From: an uncultured Lachnospiraceae bacterium
GTDB lineage: Bacteria; Bacillota; Clostridia; Lachnospirales; Lachnospiraceae
Reading direction: 5' to 3'
Assembly: GCA_902788035.1 (NCBI GenBank)
Contig: CADAIL010000007.1
Coordinates: 1 to 46,868, forward strand
DNA: 46,868 bases
Shown: in pieces, positions 42,582 through 46,868 of the stretch
How the letters are laid out: every line of letters begins with the position of its first letter
Position numbering within the stretch: position 1 is the first letter of the stretch
Program-made: the position numbers and the translations under genes
The notes under the pieces: model-generated
Told to the model about the DNA's origin: nothing
What the model saw: only the letters and a program-made list of their open reading frames with translations
The model's database searches: none

Positions 42582-42653
42582 TCCTCGATAGCTCAATGGT
42601 AGAGCACTCGGCTGTTAACCGAGTTGTTGTAGGTTCGAGCCCTACTCGGGGAG
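42582..42653 (+). tRNA. tRNA-Asn (anticodon GTT)
   Basis: 72 bases. Acceptor TCCTCGA/TCGGGGA (one T-G pair), anticodon loop CTGTTAA closed by CTCGG/CCGAG, T arm GTAGG-TTCGAGC-CCTAC, discriminator G. Confidence 0.96.
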
Positions 42654-42679
42654 CTCGATGAAGGTTTTCTTCATCCCCT

Positions 42680-42753
42680 GGATCTTTAGCTCAGTTGGTT
42701 AGAGCAGTCGGCTCATAACCGATCGGTCCGGGGTTCAAGTCCCTGAAGATCCA
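42680..42753 (+). tRNA. tRNA-Met (anticodon CAT), elongator type
   Basis: 74 bases. Acceptor GGATCTT/AAGATCC pairs fully including position 1-72, so it is not the initiator. The anticodon loop CTCATAA is closed by GTCGG/CCGAT. The elongator assignment rests on overall likeness to elongator Met; a lysidine-type tRNA-Ile cannot be fully excluded by eye. Confidence 0.92.
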
Positions 42754-42812
42754 TTCGCTGCCTGGCCGGGCTAACTGCCCGGAGGTAGGCAGGGAAGCTT
42801 CAGAAAATATCT

Positions 42813-42886
42813 GGCTCTGTGGTACAGTTGGTTAGTACGCCGCCCTGTCACGGCGGAGGTCGAGGGTTCGAGTCCCTTCAGAGTCG
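42813..42886 (+). tRNA. tRNA-Asp (anticodon GTC)
   Basis: 74 bases. Acceptor GGCTCTG/CAGAGTC (one G-T pair), anticodon loop CTGTCAC closed by CCGCC/GGCGG, T arm GAGGG-TTCGAGT-CCCTT, discriminator G. Confidence 0.96.
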
Positions 42887-42888
42887 TA

Positions 42889-42918
42889 GGGCTGGGCAAA
42901 AGCCCAGCTCTTTCTTTT
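42889..42918 (+). terminator. Hairpin between tRNA-Asp and tRNA-Leu
   Basis: GGGCTGGGC-aaaa-GCCCAGCTC followed by TTTCTTTT. It may be a leaky terminator or a processing hairpin, since tRNA-Leu follows within ten bases. Confidence 0.5.
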
Positions 42919-42927
42919 AACAGCTGC

Positions 42928-43011
42928 GCCGGCATGGCGAAATTGGCAGACGCAAGGGACTTAAAATCCCTCGGAGTAACATCCGTGCCGGTTCGAGTCC
43001 GGCTGCCGGCA
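42928..43011 (+). tRNA. tRNA-Leu (anticodon TAA)
   Basis: 84 bases, class II with a long variable arm (CGGAGTAACATCCG). Acceptor GCCGGCA/TGCCGGC, anticodon loop CTTAAAA closed by AGGGA/TCCCT, T loop TTCGAGT, discriminator A. Its TAA anticodon is one of the known TrmL targets. Confidence 0.96.
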
Positions 43012-43020
43012 GTAAGCAAA

Positions 43021-43068
43021 ATCCCCGATATTGCTGAGGTATCAGCGCTATCGGGGATTTATTTTTGT
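43021..43068 (+). terminator. Intrinsic terminator of the tRNA cluster
   Basis: ATCCCCGATA (43021-43030) pairs with TATCGGGGAT (43049-43058), with an inner GCTG/CAGC stem, followed by TTATTTTTG. Confidence 0.9.
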
Positions 43069-43126
43069 CTTATGTAAAGCAGATAAAGAAGCAGCGTTAA
43101 AACAATGCTACCAAATTTCCGGTCAA

Positions 43127-44617
43127 CTACTCATCTTCCTCTCGCACATTGATTTTGAGATCAGGGTCTATTCCGTAAAAGTCCTTGTAGCCCGCCCACT
43201 GTTCATCATTTTCCAGTGTAATATCATGAACAAAGTTCTCATTGCTGAGATGTCCAATGGTCACTTCTGTTTTCCCTTGTGCTTCAGCGTTTCGGACAGA
43301 TCGAAGACGCATGATATCCTGCAGCATTATGCTGGAATATATGCATATATAAAAACCAATTGCAGCATATGCGACGACCTTTAAATACTTTTGCAGTTCG
43401 ATATTGAAAAAAATCTTATCGCAGGTCTCAGGTATCAGTGAAAGCATCTGGTACAGTAACACGATCCAAAAGATATAGCTCCCACAAAAGCACCTGTATG
43501 TCATTGGAGATACGATAAGGAACGGAACTGCAGGAACGACAATAGATATAATTGCGCCCATACATTGCCAGAACCTTCCTGCCTGCCAGGAAAAGACGCC
43601 TACCGTTACAACGATTGCAACCAGAGTCAGCAGCAACAGCATTAGGGAAACAACATTCTTGGCCGCATGGTCGTACTCACGCGTCTGGTCGGCGAGGAGC
43701 ATAACAGGATTTGCAAAGCAGATAAAAGCAGTTCCGATATCTGCCATTTTTCCGGCAATTCCGCCAAGAAACTTCCTTCGCACTTTCCATATCAGGAAAG
43801 TGACGACCGTGATCGAGATGACGATTGCAGGAAGCTCCAGATAGCATATATTTATAATCCTGCCGAACCGATTGACCATCGCAGCCAGCATACCTGATGT
43901 ATTGACGCCACGGTAAAAATCATCACCGCTGGCAACATTCCTGTACGTCGAATTAGAAAACATGAGCGCAATGCCAAGAACTACCCCGGCCAGGAAGCCC
44001 ATTTCCGGCAGCCGGACACGTCTTTCAGTTGCAAAAGTATAAGCGATCATAAACAGCGCCAGGCAAAGATTATATACCGTAAAATGCTCTACAATGAGGC
44101 TTCCGGCACATCCAAGCAGAACATAGCCGAGCGCATGCAATATAGATGTTGTAACATTTTCCCCATCGAGACGGCGATAGACATACTTCACATAGACAAG
44201 ACTGAAAACAACGCTGGTTATGTAATTGGCAAATCCAGATGTCCAGCCGATCGTATCTGAAAATATCATAAGCGGCATAAAAAACAGGAACAGCACAGAG
44301 ACATACTCTGTCTGTTTTTCATAAGCGATGCTGTCGAGCAAGTAGACAAGAGCTGTCAGCAGCGCTGCCTGGAGCAACACTTTTGCTGAGTAGAACCTCG
44401 TCATTAGAATAATGATCAGGTAACCCAGATATCGTCCACCGTATCCGTCGAACCAATTTGCAAGCCGGCTAAGTCCTGGCGTCCCACCCCATCTGAGGTC
44501 ATCATCACAATAGGGAATAACAAGAAATAAAATCGCGAATGCAATAAAAAGACCTATGTACTTACGGACTTTGTCCTTATTGCCTGCATGTATTCCGATG
44601 TTCAATTTATTCGTCAC
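43127..44617 (-). CDS. Polytopic membrane protein, DUF6056/GtrII-like (possible glucosyltransferase)
   Basis: A 496-residue protein with about ten or more membrane segments. Loops rich in aromatic and acidic residues (IPYCDDDLRWGG, NWFDGYGGRYLGY) lie right after the first segment, as in GT-C glycosyltransferases where such acids are catalytic. A soluble tail of about 45 residues ends it. I choose a GTG start at 44617 because AGGAGAAAG precedes it; this overlaps the end of the glycosyltransferase gene by 11 bases. With GtrB- and GtrA-like genes upstream it completes a Gtr-like three-gene set in which this protein would do the final transfer. The DUF number is from memory. Confidence 0.78.
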   Translation of the reverse strand: MTNKLNIGIHAGNKDKVRKYIGLFIAFAILFLVIPYCDDDLRWGGTPGLSRLANWFDGYGGRYLGYLIIILMTRFYSAKVLLQAALLTALVYLLDSIAYEKQTEYVSVLFLFFMPLMIFSDTIGWTSGFANYITSVVFSLVYVKYVYRRLDGENVTTSILHALGYVLLGCAGSLIVEHFTVYNLCLALFMIAYTFATERRVRLPEMGFLAGVVLGIALMFSNSTYRNVASGDDFYRGVNTSGMLAAMVNRFGRIINICYLELPAIVISITVVTFLIWKVRRKFLGGIAGKMADIGTAFICFANPVMLLADQTREYDHAAKNVVSLMLLLLTLVAIVVTVGVFSWQAGRFWQCMGAIISIVVPAVPFLIVSPMTYRCFCGSYIFWIVLLYQMLSLIPETCDKIFFNIELQKYLKVVAYAAIGFYICIYSSIMLQDIMRLRSVRNAEAQGKTEVTIGHLSNENFVHDITLENDEQWAGYKDFYGIDPDLKINVREEDE

Positions 44618-45539
44618 GGTCTTTCTCCTTTGAAGCATGTCTTGCAATAATATATTTCGGTCTCCCTTTCAGTTCTTCATATATCCTCGCTATATAGAAC
44701 CCGATGAGGCCGAGGCTGATCATGATAATGCTCCCGATGAACCCTTCTAGCAGGATGACAGTGGTGAAACCTCCCAGAGCCTTCCCGCCTATTTTCTGGA
44801 CAAGCGCAACTATGCTGCTGACAAGCGATACAATAAACACAAGGACTCCGCAGACAGTCACCATCTGCATCGGGGCCGTCGAGAACGTTGTGATGTTGTT
44901 GATGGCATACTTGATGAGTCCGACAGTAGACCATTTGCTCTCGCCGGCGACACGTTCCTGCACATCATACGTAACAGTGGCCGTCCTGAACCCCACCCAC
45001 GACGACTGCGCACGGAAGAACGCATACTTTTCTTTCATGCTGACAATAGCGTCAATAGCTTTGCGGTCAAGCAGCTTGAAATCGGATGTATTCTCCATGT
45101 CAAAGCCGCTGGCGGCGCTGATAAGGCCGTAGAAAGCTTTTGCGGCAAATGCGTGCATGCCGCTCTCCTTACCGCGGCTGCTTTTTACGCCTTCAATCAC
45201 CTCATATCCCTGTTGCCAAAGCCGGTACATCTCCACGATTTTTTCCGGGGGATGCTGCAGGTCGCAGTCCAGGACTACGGCACACTCGCCCCTTGATTCA
45301 GCAAGACCTGCCGCAACGGCTGCCTCCTTCCCAAAATTCCGAGAAAAGCTTATGCCGCGGATATCCGGATTATTAGACACAAGACTTTCTATTTCAATCC
45401 AGGTCCTGTCTTTTGAACCGTCATCAACGAACAGGATCTCGAACGGTATCTGTTCCCTGCTCAAGATCTCGGAGATGGTCGTGCCTGCCGTTCCAATCAT
45501 GGCTTCTTCATTGTATGCAGGTAAAATAACTGTAAGCAT
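44607..45539 (-). CDS. Family 2 glycosyltransferase, GtrB-like
   Basis: A 310-residue polyprenyl-phosphate sugar transferase. MLTVILPAYNEEAMIG starts the GT-A fold, FVDDGSKDRTW is the nucleotide-sugar site, SFSRNFGKEAAVAAGL and VVLDCDLQHPPE hold the metal-binding DxD-type acids, and QERVAGESKWS is the typical acceptor loop. Two C-terminal membrane segments (near VCGVLVFIVSLVSSIVALV and GFIGSIIMISLGLIGFYIARIY) are as in GtrB. AGAGGGG precedes the start. It would load a sugar on undecaprenyl phosphate in the inner leaflet. Confidence 0.94.
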   Translation of the reverse strand: MLTVILPAYNEEAMIGTAGTTISEILSREQIPFEILFVDDGSKDRTWIEIESLVSNNPDIRGISFSRNFGKEAAVAAGLAESRGECAVVLDCDLQHPPEKIVEMYRLWQQGYEVIEGVKSSRGKESGMHAFAAKAFYGLISAASGFDMENTSDFKLLDRKAIDAIVSMKEKYAFFRAQSSWVGFRTATVTYDVQERVAGESKWSTVGLIKYAINNITTFSTAPMQMVTVCGVLVFIVSLVSSIVALVQKIGGKALGGFTTVILLEGFIGSIIMISLGLIGFYIARIYEELKGRPKYIIARHASKEKDRDE

Positions 45540-45564
45540 TCTGTGGTCCCCTCTCTAATTTCTC

Positions 45565-45963
45565 TCATTCAGCCTTTCTAAACGCAAAATATCTCTGACC
45601 CGTATAATTGAGCACGACAAACAATCCCATACCGACGAGCATCGCGCCGTTTTCTTGAACCTTCAGAGGCATGGAAGACAGCAGCCTTGCGGTAAGCGGT
45701 TTTGCAATGCCGTACGCAAGCAGGTAGCAGACCGAAATATTGATAATAAATCTCACAACGATTTTCCAGTTTCTTTCCTTATTCTCAAACGTGTAATACT
45801 TGTTCAGAAAATAACTGACAATGCTTCCGACAATATAATTTGCAGCAGAAGACACCCAGTAACTGAAGTGAAAAACGTTATAGAATGAGAACATGACCGC
45901 AGTCCCCACCAGCGTATTGATCATGCCGACCAGGACAAACCTGATCATTGTCTTATCGAACAT
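45565..45963 (-). CDS. GtrA-like membrane protein (probable lipid-linked sugar flippase)
   Basis: A 132-residue protein with four membrane segments. MIRFVLVGMINTLVGTAVMF, then AANYIVGSIVSYFLNKYYTF, then two more segments and NYTGQRYFAFRK are typical of GtrA, thought to flip undecaprenyl-phosphate sugars. AAGGAGG precedes the start. It overlaps the end of the upstream secreted-protein gene by 19 bases and is followed 25 bases later by the GtrB-like gene. Confidence 0.94.
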   Translation of the reverse strand: MFDKTMIRFVLVGMINTLVGTAVMFSFYNVFHFSYWVSSAANYIVGSIVSYFLNKYYTFENKERNWKIVVRFIINISVCYLLAYGIAKPLTARLLSSMPLKVQENGAMLVGMGLFVVLNYTGQRYFAFRKAE

Positions 45964-46412
45964 CGCGCCTCCTTTACATAATAAACAAGTGGAAACGGGC
46001 TTGTAGGTCCTCCTGTCCAGTACGTCCCGATTGCGTCGGTATCACTGTAACCGGAGGCCTTCTCCATATCCTCTACGGTTGGATCCTCTACGCTTTCCGA
46101 AACGCCAATTTCCTCTGAAAACTGCATTCCACCTTCGGCTTCCGATATTTTTTCGTCAATCGTATCTGAAATTTCAGCAATGGTCTCTCCTCCTTCCGGA
46201 GCAGCATCTGTCGACAGACTCGGATCCTCAGCTATTGTCTCCTCGACATCTGACGCACTCTCAACTATCAAATCAGAATCCACTGCTATAACTTCTTCAG
46301 CCATAATTTCCGATATAGACTCAGAAGCCCGAACCGGACCTGCACATGTGATAATCAGCACAATTGCTGACATCATCGGCACAATGCATCTGCACATTTT
46401 TTTTGCGTGCAT
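45945..46412 (-). CDS. Small secreted acidic protein, unknown function
   Basis: A 155-residue protein. The signal peptide MHAKKMCRCIVPMMSAIVLI, followed by ITCAGPVRASES, is probably cut near ASA-like VRA-SE. The rest is a low-complexity acidic Ser/Thr/Glu region (VESASDVEETIAEDPSLSTD), then GTYWTGGPTSPFPLVYYVKE. AGGAGG lies upstream of the start. The C-terminus ends abruptly inside the GtrA gene start, so it could be a shortened relic of a larger surface protein. I recognise no family. Confidence 0.65.
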   Translation of the reverse strand: MHAKKMCRCIVPMMSAIVLIITCAGPVRASESISEIMAEEVIAVDSDLIVESASDVEETIAEDPSLSTDAAPEGGETIAEISDTIDEKISEAEGGMQFSEEIGVSESVEDPTVEDMEKASGYSDTDAIGTYWTGGPTSPFPLVYYVKEARCSIRQ

Positions 46413-46564
46413 GCTGTTTTCTACCTCCTGAAAAATGTTCTCAAATCTCTTCCGATGAATGTGGCGCTAATTCATATTCCAGACTGCATAAAGCAGCTCT
46501 TCGCTGATCCAAGAAATCTCGGAGAGTGTGCCGAACACATAAAAGGCTCATTCAACAAGTGTTT

Positions 46565-46868
46565 TTACCCTGCCCGGTAAAGAAAAGTAACAATTTGACC
46601 GCGAGTACACATTTCGCCAGGTCCATATGTACCTATCTTTTTTTCCGACATATAGCCTTTCGCAATCTTGTTCTGAGCGCCCCAAAGAATCGCCCTATAG
46701 AATACATTGGAAGGAGAAACATCACAGAATGGCTGTTTTGTAGCCTTAGCCGGTGCAGGCTTCCCTTTTAACCTCCACAGGAACATCATGAATTCACCTC
46801 GGCTTATGCTGCGGTCTATACCAAACGTTCCGTCCGAATATCCCTTTGTAACGCCCTGCTGATATGCC
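46565..46868 (-). CDS. SLH-domain surface protein, C-terminal part (cut by window edge)
   Basis: The reading frame is open from the window end to a stop at 46565, giving the last 101 residues. Two S-layer homology repeats are visible: AYQQGVTKGYSDGTFGIDRS with ISRGEFMMFLWR, and DVSPSNVFYRAILWGAQNKI with CTRGQIVTFLYRAG. SLH domains bind pyruvylated secondary cell-wall polymers and hold proteins on the cell surface. The N-terminal part lies outside the window. The internal methionines near 46789 are not the start, since SLH sequence continues upstream of them. Confidence 0.92.
   Translation of the reverse strand, partial: AYQQGVTKGYSDGTFGIDRSISRGEFMMFLWRLKGKPAPAKATKQPFCDVSPSNVFYRAILWGAQNKIAKGYMSEKKIGTYGPGEMCTRGQIVTFLYRAG

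Overview
The window looks like chromosomal DNA of an anaerobic member of the Clostridia, most probably Lachnospiraceae. Supporting points are the paired GlgC/GlgD ADP-glucose enzymes, a class III fructose-1,6-bisphosphatase, a rubredoxin, a two-subunit dihydroorotate dehydrogenase (PyrD/PyrK), a long-type PyrF, strong AGGAGG ribosome binding sites, and several small conserved proteins of the kind found in that family. The assignment is by recognition of protein families, not by any search. Almost every gene up to 39.8 kb lies on the minus strand. glgCD and a four-tRNA cluster are on the plus strand, and a minus-strand cell-surface cluster closes the window.

Layout: 1-646 has no gene but holds decayed tandem repeats and the first copy of a palindromic element. 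647-6446 carries stress and housekeeping functions: a gntR-clpC operon, a conserved small protein plus radA, a lipoprotein and a 52-residue rubredoxin. 6.7-7.8 kb is a glutathione peroxidase plus OhrR-type MarR regulator unit with an inverted-repeat operator at its promoter. 8.0-12.7 kb is a purine operon (unknown protein, purE, purM, purN, purD) and 12.8-17.0 kb a pyrimidine operon (pyrF, pyrK, pyrD, pyrE, then two membrane proteins). 17.2-19.9 kb has a cold-shock gene with a structured leader, a small membrane protein, a DegV protein and a conserved unknown. 20.3-22.3 kb is htpG with a CIRCE operator. 22.8-27.4 kb is a YdcF protein, a lysozyme-like protein, an aldehyde-dehydrogenase-like protein lacking its catalytic cysteine, a small acidic protein and glnS. 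27.7-33.7 kb has a SHOCT membrane protein, a DUF45-type peptidase, trmL, tRNA-Thr, alaX, fbp and a DUF1700-like protein. 33.9-39.8 kb has tRNA-Arg, cysK, an Rrf2 regulator, ptsI and glmS. 40.1-43.0 kb has glgC, glgD and tRNA-Asn/Met/Asp/Leu. 43.1-46.9 kb has a polytopic membrane protein, a GtrB-like glycosyltransferase, a GtrA-like protein, a small secreted protein and the C-terminus of an SLH-domain surface protein.

The most unusual signal is non-coding. Six intergenic copies (five full or nearly full, one half) of an element of about 200 bp were read by eye. Each is a nested inverted repeat: outer ends near GGCAGTTCAGACAGGCTGC, an inner arm CATCTTCATCGAAAAACG pairing with GTTTTTCTCACGAAGATG, a stem whose bases change in compensation between copies, a conserved asymmetric internal loop (GAGCTT on one side, GATCTCTC on the other), and a tip hairpin that differs completely between most copies yet remains a hairpin. 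This pattern points to selection on a folded nucleic acid. A second, smaller family uses GGGGCTGTCGCA...TGCGGCAGCCCC ends around long internal hairpins. Regulatory observations include CIRCE on htpG, shared initiation-region sequences at cysK and the adjacent Rrf2 gene, and a terminator-like hairpin between the csp promoter and its gene.
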